Of a stretch of DNA of 64,000 bases, positions 35,464 through 46,891 are shown piece after piece. The notes under the pieces are model-generated. The model saw only the letters and a program-made list of their open reading frames with translations. It was not told the DNA's origin and made no database searches. The stretch spans positions 63,058,008 through 63,122,007 of the forward strand of contig CM059973.1 in assembly GCA_030490835.1 (NCBI GenBank), written 5' to 3'. The first letter of the stretch is position 1; each line of letters starts with the position of its first letter. Source of the stretch: Annona cherimola (Eukaryota; Streptophyta; Magnoliopsida; Magnoliales; Annonaceae). A program made the translations under genes and the position numbers.

Positions 35464-35472
35464 CCTCTTATT

Positions 35473-36186
35473 GTAACTCCTCAAAGGACTTCAAGTGTAA
35501 CACATGCTTGCAACTGGCGTAAATGCATAGCAACGTATGGAAACTGAAGGAATTTAGATGGGAGAATCTTTGAAAAATCTTGTCGATTGGTTGGGATGTG
35601 GGGCCCACTTGCTAGAGGAGAATCGACTCTTATTTTCTGTTACTATTTTCTAAAATAGGAAATTCACCCATGAATTCTTGCAGTCAAAATTTCAATGGTC
35701 AACTAATCAGCTTGCCACTTAAGATGCTAAGTTGGACACATTGGGACCATATATTATAGTATGCTAATAAAAGAAACAATCCTAAATACAATGATCATAA
35801 TGAATGTATATTTTATGATCATGTGAGGACCATTTTGATATAAATGCACCATAAGATTACCAACCTGCATTATTTCATCTATGAAATTATTTTCACTTCA
35901 CTGCTCCATCCCATTAAATGGAAGTCATTGTACTCAAGGATTCAATTGTTAGATGTCACTGCATATTCTATCTACTGTCTTCACACTTTGTCACTTTTAA
36001 CTTTTCCATTGACCACAAATGGGAAAGTTCTCTCTCTTTCGAATGGACGATACTTTCAATCAATCTTCTACTGTTCTTCTGGTAAACATTTTGGATTGTA
36101 TTTTGCAAATTTCTAACAATCTTGGTCTGTGTTTATCTCAACACTTGATGATATATTGCACTCTGAACTCATTTTCGGGGCTCCAG
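35473..36186. other. No gene seen
   Basis: Host DNA resuming after the MULE. A partial member of the ~320-bp MITE family is visible at about 35760-35870 (gctaataaaagaaacaatcc, then ttatgatcatgtgagg). The sequence just before 36187 looks like an intron of the LST8 pseudogene. Confidence 0.5.
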
Positions 36187-38682
36187 GTTGCCATCGGGAG
36201 TACGAAAGCCGTGCAGCTGTCAACACTGTAGTTCTACATCCAAATCAGGTCAAATATTGAAAGCTCTTTTCATGCTGCTTCACATCCATCTCATAGCACT
36301 AAAATGAGGGTTGTACTTAGCTACAATAATGTCCAATGATACTGTATCTGTCCAGCTGTTATCTCTACAAGCATTCTTGCTAGAAAGCAACCTTGAACGT
36401 GAGATTCGGAACTCAAAACTGATTGCTTTTTACATGCTTATGTATTCTTTAAAAATTTTTAATGGGAGCATTCAAGAATCTTACAGTGTTATTTTCAAAT
36501 CTGTTTTGTGTTTGTTGTAGGATCAATTTATTTGATAGATTTTCTAGCTTTTAGAAACTAAATTTCTTTGTTACCTTTATGTCCAACCTTCACATACAGA
36601 ACTAATATGTGGGGACCAAAATGGAAATATCCGTGTGTGGGGATTTGACTGCAAATTCATGCAGCTGTGAATTGGCAAGCCTTTAATGTCAATACATATT
36701 GATAGGGTATGTTATGTTGCAAGAGAATCTGTTTTTATATTGATTCATTAGCAATTTTTTTAAAACCTGAAAAGACATGTAACAATATCTATGGTAACTG
36801 CAGGTTCCAGAGGTGGACACAGCTGTTAGGTCTCTAACAGTAATGTGGGATAGGAGCTTAGTTGTTACTGCAAATAATCATGGAACCTGCTATGTGTGGC
36901 GCTTATTGCGAGGAACACAGGTAGGCCACTTGTTATGTTGTGTACCTTCAATCTATAATTTTGAAAAGCGCACTGTTGTTTTATTATTTTTACATTATAT
37001 AACTATATTTAGGCCAGTGACATAAAATTACTTTCGACATTGCAAACTATGACCAATTTTGAACGAGAAATTGAACGATTGCATAAACTAGAAGCGCACA
37101 ATTGCTACATTCTAAAGTGTCTCTGTCTCCTGAATTCTGTTAACCTAACAGGTTTGATGCTTCTCTATTGATTTTTACTAAAACACCCTTGTCTTAGTTT
37201 GAAAATACAAAAAAGCTTCCCAAATTTTGTGAGGATTTAAGAGCGGAATTTGTTTTTGACTCTCTCTTATAATGTAAAACAGAGCTTCCTCCTGGTTTAT
37301 GATTGTGATGATTTAAACAATCCATCTAGTGGGCTTCACAGTTTGCCTCAATTTATTATCCTATTCCAATCAATGGACTATTGCTCATTGAACATGACCA
37401 TCGCTAAACTGTATTCATATACTTCCCTTTACCACATTGCTGTTGAGAGTCATTATAACTAAACACTCAGTAATTAAACAAGGGTAAGATTTTGTACATG
37501 GATGAACCTTATGTTCATAGGTCCAAGTCATAGAAACAACTTTTTCATAATGAAGCAAGATAAGGTTGCAAACATGGAGACCCCTCCTTGGACCCTGCAA
37601 CGCATGGGAGCTCTATGCATTGAGTCGGTCCTTTTTCATGTTGAATATCATTGGCCATGTACTTTGTCATCTACTGATGTATCAGCTTTGGGCTGAATAT
37701 CGTCAAGATCCTTCCATGTATGGCCCATATTTTAAATTAATAATAGGAGTTTGTGCCCAGTGTCATTGGAATTACTACAAATGATTTTGCACATGTAAGA
37801 TCTTTTATTCACTATCATGTTTGTAGTTGTTTATCTTATGCCGAAAAAAATGAATAATTCTCAGGTATCTCGCTACTGCATCATCTGATCATACTGTTAA
37901 GATTTGGAATGTTGATGGTTCACTTTGGAGAGAACATTGACAGGTGAATATTGTTAGATTGAATCTCCATTGATACTATGACCACACCAAAGCATGCCCA
38001 GCTCCAGCTTATCTTGTAATTGAAGATCTAGATATTGCTTGATATGGATTCACCAACTACTTATTCAGCATGCCAGCACAGCATATATCTGTTGGGTCTA
38101 ATTTTTGTGTCTTTACGCATATGTGCCTAAACGTCAGGCCCTACAAGCTGTGAAGCATCAAAGCTAGGCCCAAATTAGACCTATGTTATTCCTAAGCCTA
38201 GACTAAAGTTAAACAGGGTTAGCCCTTAATTTCTTGTCACTTTGTTGCCACTAGTGGCGAAGAAAAACTCTACCAAGTTGCATTAGTCCCTTTTCTACTT
38301 TCTATGATACAGGTTAATCCTTCATTGATAAATTGACCATTTGAGCAACTGTTTACAGGACATCATCGCTGGGTGTGGGATTGTGTCTTCTCAGTAGATG
38401 GTGAATTTTTGATAAAAGGCACCACATTCCATGTGCATGTTAAGGCTTTGTGATTTTTGTTGTAAATGGCACCATCTGATTCCTTTGCCTTTTCTTTAAG
38501 TGCTTCTAGAATTTCTTGACTATTCTAAGAATTTGAACTAATTGTCAATCGTAGCTTCATCTGATACAACTGCAAGGCTGTGGGCAAAGAAAACAGGAGA
38601 TGCCATGAGAGTATACCAAGGGCATCATAAAGCCACAGTTTGCTGTGCACTTCATGATGGTGCTGCGCCATCTCCTTCATGA
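36187..38682 (+). pseudogene. LST8: LST8 pseudogene, 5'-truncated, introns retained
   Basis: Seven exons of a WD40 protein match plant LST8, the G-beta-like TOR-complex subunit. They are 36187-36248 (HREYESRAAVNTVVLHPNQ), about 36600-36674 (GDQNGNIRVW), 36804-36920 ([15 protein letters not shown], then [14 protein letters not shown]), 37046-37151 (HKLEAHN, ILKCL), 37865-37943 (YLATASSDHTVKIWNVDG), 38359-38418 ([19 protein letters not shown]) and 38555-38682 ([16 protein letters not shown]). N-terminal WD repeats are absent. Lesions are an extra G near 36641, a GC donor after exon 2, a mutated acceptor (gcaa) before exon 4, an indel and a stop near 37125-37143, a one-base loss near 37920 and a weak donor after 38418. 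Because introns remain, it arose by DNA-level duplication, not retroposition. Confidence 0.9.
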
Positions 38683-40202
38683 GCGTCATTTTTGATGAAT
38701 TGCATGACATGGATAGACACATCCACTGGTAAATATGATGACATTTCCTTTCTGTTTGAAGTTTCCTTTCAAAGCATCCCTAGCCCAACAAATATTCATC
38801 TGGCTAATGGTGCTTTCAGGCTTCAGCAGCATATCTACTAGTGTCATGCCTCCAAATTTCCAAAAACTCTAATTTGAAACTCAAGCTTTTGGTCTCTGGA
38901 GTTGAACAAACAATAGTACTGAGGGGCTATGATGTTTGGATTCTTTCCTATCAATAATGATGTCCATTAGACTAATTGGCATGGTGATGTCCATTAGATT
39001 GTTTTGTATGATGACCTTTACCAAATGATGAGCCGGACAATTACAGAAGTTTGTTTAAAGAACAGGAAAGATTGATTTTGTTTCCAGTTAGGATCCCTCC
39101 CCCCATCAACTGTGGTGTCCCTATTAGATTAATTCATATGGTGACTTTGCCAAATTATAGGCCTGACATTTAGAGAGTCAAAACACCAGGAAAGCTTTTC
39201 CCTATCCTTGATGGTCAGACCTGAAAAGCGAACTTCTCATTTATCATTGTAATTATCACGTTTTATTGAAGGATGCAGCTTCATTTGCTATCAACTATGG
39301 GACTACAGGGGATAGCAGCCACTTTATGGTCTTCATGATCTTGACATCATCATCAGAAGTGGGGTTCTGTGTGCTTGAGTTACAATTTGTACATAAACAT
39401 TTAATCTCAAGTTTGTTGTGTTCTCTCTTAGTATAAATTTCTCTCATTTTGGACACCGTTGGTCTGTAGGGATAGCTTCTTTAACCGTGCAGTGTTTTTA
39501 CTTCGGCGTGTGCATTGTGTTAGTTATTATGTACTCTGTAATTTTTTTCCCCAACAATGGATTGAACTTGTCCAGCAAACCAGACAGCTTTACAAACTAG
39601 CTTGTAATTTCGGATTGCGTTTCCCTTATTCTCATTTCATTATATTTATTTATTGTGTTGTTAACTCATCTTACTGGTTGTGCATTTTGAGTTGAGATAA
39701 TGTAATCATTTGGTTTATCTGAGACATGTAGTCGTTTGGCTGCAGCAAGAAGTGCAGATGCACTTCCCAATCCCCTACATTTAGGTCAAAAACCCAAAAT
39801 GAAGAAGTTTCCCTGGCTGCTTGAAGGCATGGCCATAATGTTGTTCCAGGGATTTTCCTCATTGGGTGTTGTGAGGAGTCCATCGAAGTTGGTGGTGGTT
39901 CTTACTTCACCGTAGTAAAGTTTTGATGGTTTGCGTAAGCTATATTATTCATTTGAGGAATGAAGCTAAGTGTTTTTTGGCTCTAATATACTGGATTTTT
40001 ATATCGTGGATTAATCGTACCAGAGTTGAAAATTGTTCGCAAATCGCTTTCTGGTCATGGGATATCTCGTCTATTACATAATCCCACCATTATTCAACCC
40101 CGACTAGACTAAGGCTTTTATGATGCCGGGGGACAAATGACTAGCTACATTGAACTCCTATGTGGCTAACCTTATGGTATCCACATTCCATAAGAGGCAT
40201 GA
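38683..40202. other. No gene seen; LST8 pseudogene 3' flank
   Basis: About 1.5 kb of moderately AT-rich sequence with no domain I recognise. Short repeats of the kind gatgtccattaga occur near 38960-39000 and 39117-39127. It probably includes the former 3' UTR and downstream region of the LST8 duplicate. Confidence 0.5.
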
Positions 40203-40210
40203 CTCCATGC

Positions 40211-40785
40211 TAGGGGTGTTAACGGATCGGGTTGAACGGGTTGGAGCCTAATCTTAATCCTAACCCATTTAATATATCTCAACCCTAATCCGTTTATTAA
40301 CCCATTTAAAAAACTTCAACCCTAACCCATTTACAACCCATTTAATAAATGATTTAACGGGTTGTTAACGGGTTGTGTTTGTTACTAATTTTCATGCTAA
40401 AAATCTTCAATAGAATTTGTAAATTTAAATAAATTAAATAATTCGAAGCTAACGTACCTGAATTTAATTTATTTTAGCTTGAAAACATCAGCGCCAATCT
40501 CAAGTCATCTCTTTAATGTCAATTCCTGTTATAAATATTATATATATATATTATAATATATTATATTAAATAAGTTATACGGGTTGAACGGGTTTGACGA
40601 GTTAAATAAACGGGTTGGACGGGTTGACGGGTTGCGAAGCCTCAACCCTAATCCGTTTATTTAATTAAATGGTTGAACGGGTTGGCGGATCATAACTCAT
40701 TTATTCAAAAATCTCAACCCAAACCCATTTATTAACGGGTTGAACAAGCGGGTTGACGGGTTGACCATAACCATTAACACCCCTA
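40211..40785. mobile_element. Non-autonomous hAT element, 575 bp
   Basis: Termini are TAGGGGTGTTAACGG and CCATTAACACCCCTA. A perfect 8-bp target duplication ctccatgc lies at 40203-40210 and 40786-40793. The body is made of aacccgttcaacc and gggttgaacgg repeats and matches the outer parts of the 1415-bp element at 27024-28438 without its GC-rich core. Intact ends point to recent movement. Confidence 0.92.
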
Positions 40786-40879
40786 CTCCATGCATCCGGA
40801 CTCATAGGAACTCATATGAAGCGGGCTCAAAATATATTTTTTAATTAAAAAAGGTTTCTTATAAAAGTTTTATACTAAG

Positions 40880-41124
40880 GGGATGTTTATTTATTCATAA
40901 AACTTTTTAAATTAAACCTTTTCATTCTAAAGCCTTTCACTCTTCATAACTATCTTATTTTTAATTATTTTTACACAATTAGTCGTATAATTAACTATTT
41001 ATTTTAACTTTATTGTTTTTACTCTCTTCATTACCTTTATCATATCATGTCATTTTTTTTATTAAAAAAAATTTTACGGAAAGAATTTTTCATCTAAAAG
41101 TTTTATCGCTTCTGAAACACACCC
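40880..41124 (+). mobile_element. Old MITE of the GGGTGTGTTTGTTT family
   Basis: The ends are decayed: ggggatgtttatttattc on the left and gaaacacaccc on the right. The interior shares ttcataacta, ttttaattattttt, tatttattttaactttatt and atcatatcatgtcattt with 18847-19137. It is strongly diverged, so the insertion is old. Confidence 0.65.
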
Positions 41125-41799
41125 TCAGTGAATTTAATTCAAATATAAAGTTTTACCATTTTTAGAAATTTATATATTTTTGAATTTAACCATAAGGCCA
41201 TTTTAGTGATTTTAACCCCTTCATAATGACTAAAATGCCCCCTATTTTTAAAAATCAAGATATAATATGATAACATTGCATATATGCTGACGTGAGACGC
41301 TTATGCATTGAGCATCACTGCTCCCAAGTGCATATACCCATTTTTCAAAATTTTTTTGAAATTTTTTTGTGAAACTGTTAATCTAAAATTACTAAAATGT
41401 CGCTGATTTTTAAAAATCCGAAAAAATCTAAAAATTTTCCAAAATGGTAAAAATTGATACATATATTAAATACACTTAAATTAACATTTGTGTTAAAAAA
41501 TTAAAAAAAATTAAAAAAGGGTGTACGCCCCGAGAACATAAACCAGGCCTTGTATTTAACCCATATATTAAGTTTTACTATTTTTTAACACTTTTATATA
41601 TTTATTTTTAATTTATAAAAGAGTTATCATCTTGTTAGGCCAACTTAAAAATATATTTTGAGGTTTTTTAAAATTTTTTATAAATATGTTAAGTTATGTG
41701 TATTGAATTTATAAACCAAGTTTTATAATTTTTAAATATTTTAATGTATTTTTTATTTTTTAATACATTGGCGTTCTTGTAATTTTATGACATTTGAAA
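41125..41799. other. No gene seen
   Basis: Low-complexity AT-rich sequence. The part at about 41330-41520 resembles the interior of the putative MITE at 4241-4492 (gttaatctaaaattac, then aaaattgatacatat). Confidence 0.45.
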
Positions 41800-41807
41800 A
41801 TTACGAG

Positions 41808-42658
41808 TAGGGGTGAAAATAAGGTCGGGTCAACCGTGACAAGTCTTGCCCTACTCCGATTTTATAAAGGGTCAAGGCAAAGATTTTGACCCAGTAGGAT
41901 GAGGTAGGTCAGGATTTTAGAGTCGTGTATTTATTCAAAGGGGGCAGGGCAGGATGACCATGTCCCGCCTTGACCCGACCTGCAAGGTGTAAATTATATG
42001 ATTTACTTATATGAATGTTATTTTATTGGATAAATATGTTTTACTTTGTAACTTATTAATGTAAATATTATCTATGTTGATGTATGTTTAACTTTATAAC
42101 TTATTTATAATGATAATTTTTTATTTTTTAATTGCATATATGCGGTTCAAGTTATCTCATTCACATATTTATCAATGAAATAAAATATATTATCTATATT
42201 GTTTATATCATACAGAAATGAATATAATTATTTTGCAATTTAACAGTTTTAATTGTAATTGAAAATTTACATAAATGTACTTTTAATGTTGATACACATA
42301 TTTATCAAAGTTAAGTTATAAACGATTTATTTAAAACATTTTACTAATGCTTTATTATGAGAATTGTGTTTTACTCACTAAATAGTAAAATATTGAATCA
42401 TTTTACCTTTAAATTTATCATAGATATGAGTTTATATTGATATGTATATAAATTTTTAACTTTGACCCACTTTTCTAACCGAACCTGTTGCCCCGACACC
42501 AATCCGAAATTTGTCTCGAGACTTCTTAAAGAAATATGAGGGTCGGACCGACCTTGTCCTAACTTGGTATAAAATGTAGAGTCAAACAGGATTTTTAAAT
42601 GTAGGGTCAAAGTTGGACACACCCTTACCCGCCCCAACCCGCCCGATTTTCGCCCCTA
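41808..42658. mobile_element. hAT-type element, 851 bp, slightly decayed
   Basis: Termini are TAGGGGTGAAAATAAGG and CCCGATTTTCGCCCCTA. Flanking octamers attacgag (41800-41807) and attatgag (42659-42666) differ at one base. GC-rich subterminal repeats (cgggtcaa, cccgacct) surround an AT-rich interior without a transposase. Confidence 0.82.
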
Positions 42659-42666
42659 ATTATGAG

Positions 42667-43508
42667 AATGCTACTGTGTTTAAAAATAAAAAGTACTTAA
42701 AAAATTATAAAATGGTAAAACTTAATTTATAGATTCAATACACGTAGCTTAACATGTTTATAAAAAACTAAAAAAATACCTAAAAATATGATTTTTAGGC
42801 CAATCTAATAGGATCATGCCTCTTTTTAAAAATAAAGTTTTTAAGTAGTGAAACATAACTTAAATTCCTCTTATGATTTTATAAAATAAAAATCAAAATA
42901 TAAAACTATTTTAAATTTATAAAATTTGATATATGGGTTAAACACAATTACTTAAACATATTTATGAAAAGAATCAAAAAAATTTTAAAAATAGCAACAC
43001 ATGTTGGCATACATGCGATTCCATCGTATCACATCATGATCCTTTTTAAAATTAAAAATATATATACATATCCCGAAAATTTTAAAACTTCGTATATAGA
43101 TTAAATACACTTAGAATGATATTTTTATAAAAAGCTAAAAAGATGGATAAATGGCCGGCTGCATGGGAACTGCAACGCGGCCGGCCTTGTGGCATGGGCA
43201 TTCTCTGAGTACTATCAATTGCAGCGTACGTTATAATATGACAGACTTTTTAGGCTGGGTAAGAAAAGAGAGGACAAAAAAAGCCGGGCCGGATCGAATT
43301 AAAATAATATTAACAGAAACAAAACTGACTTTTGTACATTGGAAAGATATAAATATATTTTATTTTATTTTGAAAAATATCCAACAAAATGTCCGATGCA
43401 GAAAAGGCATGAAATTACTTTCCACGCTCTGGCCCTGAACGTGTTCCATAAGTAGCTGCCGCTTCCAATGTAAATGTCATCCGAGAAGCTCAATCTGATC
43501 TGATCAAG
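42667..43508. other. No gene called; possible 5' flank of a small secreted-peptide ORF
   Basis: AT-rich to about 43140, then a GC-richer stretch with an inverted pair ggccggc...gccggcc at about 43153-43186. The last 70 bp before 43509 look like a leader. No clear TATA box was fixed. Confidence 0.4.
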
Positions 43509-43685
43509 ATGTCTCTCCTGCCACCGTTTCTAGTTTTTCTTCTGGGGTTGGCAGCACTCCCTACTCCCACAGAAGCTGCCGGCTATGAGTGCAAGCCAGA
43601 TGCTCCAGAGCAACAGGAGCCACCACCAATATCCATTCCTAGTCCCCCGCCACATATGAAGGAAATAGATAAAAAGAGAAAGTAA
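43509..43685 (+). CDS. Possible 58-residue secreted peptide or truncated first exon
   Basis: The ATG at 43509 sits in a favourable context (atcaagATGtc) and opens a 58-codon frame. The N-terminus is a textbook signal peptide: MSLLPPFLVFLLGLAALPTP, then TEAAG, with likely cleavage after about residue 23. The mature part has a single Cys (YECKPD), a proline-rich tract PEQQEPPPISIPSPPP and a basic end KKRK. I do not recognise the family. It could be a real small apoplastic peptide, or the first exon of a proline-rich secreted protein whose remainder was cut off by the LTR element that starts 75 bp downstream (43760). Confidence 0.45.
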   Translation: MSLLPPFLVFLLGLAALPTPTEAAGYECKPDAPEQQEPPPISIPSPPPHMKEIDKKRK

Positions 43686-43759
43686 CGTGGCTAAATATTT
43701 TTGGAATGGGAAGAGGAGAGGATACGCTTAATGAAGAAAAATAAATTTTTCATATAAAT

Positions 43760-44468
43760 TGTTGACATCCCACAAAAATGTAAAAGAAAAAATAATAATA
43801 TAGAAGATAAAATTTCAAGATGGGCTTGCTATTATACACATTTATGAATTTGTGGACTCATATATTTTGCAAGCCCAATATTGTGTAGGCTTCACGGGCC
43901 TTCAATACTTCAAGCCCATTAAGGAGGTAACGGCCATCAATTCATATGGCAGATCTCGGGCAATTCGCATTTAAGATAAAATGGAAGATACTTTTTCAAG
44001 ACAATTGGAGCAGAATCAACAAGATGAGCGGCTTGGATTAAACAAACAATTAATATTTAAGGGGTTTTTGATGGTCAAAGTCTATTTGACCAAAGAAAGA
44101 GGGGAATTTGCAATATTTCCAAGTGCTAAATAAATTCGATAAATCTAACTCATTAAGTAAAAATCTGAACCGTTAAAATAAACAAAGAACGTTAATAAAT
44201 GTGGGCTTTATCAAGAATTGAGGAAAAACATGTAATAATCAAGATATAAATAAAAGGTCAAAATACACAAAATCAATGGCCAAAAAAGATTCGACTTACT
44301 ACTCAAACAAAACCATGGGCCCCATGGGTGGTTTTCAAAAACCACTCACAAAATTACTAAAAGGTCCATTTTTATTATATCTTTGCAAAAAGAGAAAACA
44401 GGAAATTGTGCAAAATAACCAAAAAAAATACCAAATTGCAATTTCTCAAACCTAAAAACCTATAAAAA
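43760..44468 (+). mobile_element. LTR fragment (U3 only) of the TGTTGACA family
   Basis: About 709 bp nearly identical to the start of the full LTR at 46895-47606, beginning TGTTGACATCCCAC. The match ends immediately after a TATAAAAAG box (44461-44469). Downstream sequence is unrelated to the full LTR at first, so R and U5 were replaced or the element is a rearranged relative. Confidence 0.85.
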
Positions 44469-44469
44469 G
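44461..44469 (+). promoter_or_regulatory. TATA box of the LTR fragment
   Basis: TATAAAAAG at the same place as in the full LTR (47599-47607). It is the last shared feature between the two LTR copies. Confidence 0.6.
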
Positions 44470-44505
44470 AATGCTTTCAATCAGCATGGAGACCATATTT
44501 TTGCA

Positions 44506-44688
44506 ATGTCCCAATATACTACAGGCAGTTACCAATATATCAAAAAAGGTTACAAAAATGTGGGAAACTACCAATATATTAAAGATGGTTTTAAAACTAG
44601 GAGGAGTTATCAATATACTAAAAAATTTTACAAAAATGAGGGCAATATTTGCCAAATGGAAAGCTATGCAGCACAAATATCAAAGTGA
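44506..44688 (+). repeat. 39-bp tandem repeat encoding a 13-residue YQYIKK repeat
   Basis: Three units start at 44530, 44569 and 44608. Because 39 is a multiple of three the frame is kept, and the local 60-codon ORF reads YQYIKKGYKNVGN, YQYIKDGFKTRRS, YQYTKKFYKNEGN. There is no evidence of expression. It lies just downstream of an LTR TATA box, so it may simply be minisatellite within a divergent R/U5 region. Confidence 0.55.
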
Positions 44689-44699
44689 TATCATTCGTA

Positions 44700-46188
44700 G
44701 AAGAAAGAAGAAGCCAAATAATAGGAGACAAGTGTTAAAAAAGAAAAGAAAAATAAGAAAAGCAAAAAAGTTATTTTATCATGGGAGATGGAGACAACCA
44801 TGGCTCAAATCAAGGAAAGTCATCAAAATTTTCAGCGTCAAATCGGGCATGGCTGCAAACAAGGTATGAGACCCTGGAGGATAGTTAGCAAGGTATGTCA
44901 CTTTACCCTCCCTCCCTCCGCATTTTATATGCATTTTTTATAAAAATGGGGTTGTTATTTTTAAATAAAAGGACTTTTTTTAAAAAAATTTAAAATTTAC
45001 ATACATTTTAGCAAAATTTCAAAATTAGTCATATGGATAGCATATCTTATTTACAAAAAACACAAAAAATGATAATGCAAAAAAGGGACAAAATGAGATA
45101 TTAAAGTATATCTGCCCCTTTCCTCTTCATCATTCCTTCTTAGTTTTTTTTATTATTTTTTTTTAAAAGAAAACGGGTGGAAAAAAATCCAAAACCCATC
45201 CATCGTTCCTCTGGAAAGCCATTTTTGTTTCCTCGTCAACAATCAAAAAAAAAAAAAGGAAAAAACCAAAGAGACTAGACCACGCAGACATCTGTCCCTT
45301 TTGCATTAATATTTCTTTTCATTTTTATAGGAACTAGCGTACTCTCATATCATCCTCCTTCTCGTTTTTAATTTATTTTCTTTAAAAAAAAAAAGAATCC
45401 AAAATCTCTAACGCATTAACGGCCCTTTGCACCATTGTCCTTCCTTTTAAAAAAAAAAAAAGCAAAAACAAATATGAAGGCAATCGATTCACAATTAACG
45501 CTGTTAAATACGAAATAAATTAACTAAATTCAGCAAAAACAAATATGGGTTTGTCTTTTTAAAGTGTAGAAATGTGCAAGACAATCTCAAATGAGGGGCA
45601 TCACCATCATCAATATTCCAATTATTAAGCCTCGTAAGTCACAGAACGCGCAGAGCACTCATCAATTAAGCCCGGTGAGTCATAGAATGCGCAAAATACC
45701 AACGCGTTCGGCTGTAAACCCCATTATGAGAACGTCATTGACCCCACTACTTGAAAAGGTTGAATTCCAAGCAAATATTAATCTATAGAGCCATAAGATG
45801 TGCATGTTGGTTGGCCAAGTATAAAAAAATCAAAAATGCAAAATAGATAAAAGGAAAAAGTCAAAAAAAATTAATTTCCTTGTCAAAAACAACAAAATTT
45901 TAAGTTAAATTTTCAAGATGTCAAAGCATTTCAAAAAAATAAAAATAAAAAATATCTATTACTCTAATGGATTAAGAAGTGAGAAGTAACCAGTTATATT
46001 CGTGAAAATTTTTTATGACATATGTAAAAATTCCATAGCCCTCTAAAAAAGAAATCTTATACACATAGTAATGAAAATTGGTTGATATTAAGATGATTTA
46101 ACATTTTCTCATCCAAAGAGATAACTATTAATATCATTATGAAACATGGTGAATTATTTTAAAAAAATAGAGAATAAAAAAAAATCTC
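44700..46188. other. No gene seen; retroelement-derived sequence
   Basis: This stretch includes several T-run/A-run units at about 45130-45470 like those in the full LTR (47640-49030). It also has an imperfect duplicated stretch at about 45630-45690 (agcctcgtaagtcacagaac, agcccggtgagtcatagaat). It is probably the divergent U5 and internal remains of an element of the same family. Confidence 0.4.
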
Positions 46189-46420
46189 TAGATACCCTGA
46201 AATATGGTGAGGGGAAGAAAAAATATATTTAAAAAAAAATTCCCAGATATCCTGAAATATGGTGAGGGAAAGATTTCTAGAAAAAAAAAGAAAAAATCCG
46301 TAGATACCCTGAAATATGGTGAGGGGAGAAAAAAAAATCCTCAGATACCCTGAAATATGGTGAGAGGAAGAAAAAATATTAAAAAAAAATTCTCCAGATA
46401 CCCTGAAATATGGTGAGGAG
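46189..46420 (+). repeat. Minisatellite, five units of about 40-57 bp
   Basis: Five copies of agataccctgaaatatggtg starting near 46190, 46245, 46302, 46343 and 46396, separated by A-rich spacers of varying length. It lies within the presumed internal region upstream of a polypurine tract. Confidence 0.8.
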
Positions 46421-46848
46421 AGGAAAGTACAATACACCACCATTATATTTTGATATCATGGTTAACTCACTTGGATGAGTTGTTAAAGTTTCATAAATCT
46501 GACATCTACCAATTGATAAATCACACACTCACGTGCTATGTTATTTTAGATATTTTATGAAAAAATTATCACTAATATAAATTAATGAAGCTCACTTCTT
46601 AAGCTAATTGTTTCAACAAATAACCTCAAAATTTTGCAACTTCATTACTCATATGGCTACAAAAGTCAATAATTTTTTTTCCAAAAAAAAACTATGAAAG
46701 CTTATAATGATTACATAATTAATAAGATTACAAAAAAATTTCTAAAAAAAAAGAGATGAAAAGTATGAGGGTAGGGTAAATTATAAAAATTAAGAAAATC
46801 ATATTAAGCTGCACTAAAAAGAGAGAAAAATTTTACGTGTCAACCATA

Positions 46849-46886
46849 CCTTCTTTAATGACAATGATCATTATCATTAAAGAAGG
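46849..46886 (+). other. Hairpin overlapping the polypurine tract
   Basis: Perfect 13-bp inverted repeat: ccttctttaatga (46849-46861) and tcattaaagaagg (46874-46886), with a 12-nt loop. The right arm runs into the polypurine tract of the LTR that starts at 46895. Confidence 0.75.
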
Positions 46887-46891
46887 GGGGC
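46879..46891 (+). promoter_or_regulatory. Polypurine tract (plus-strand primer)
   Basis: AAAGAAGGGGGG followed by caac and then the LTR start TGTTGACA. Its position directly upstream of an LTR marks 46895-49889 as the 3' LTR of a plus-oriented element. Confidence 0.65.
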
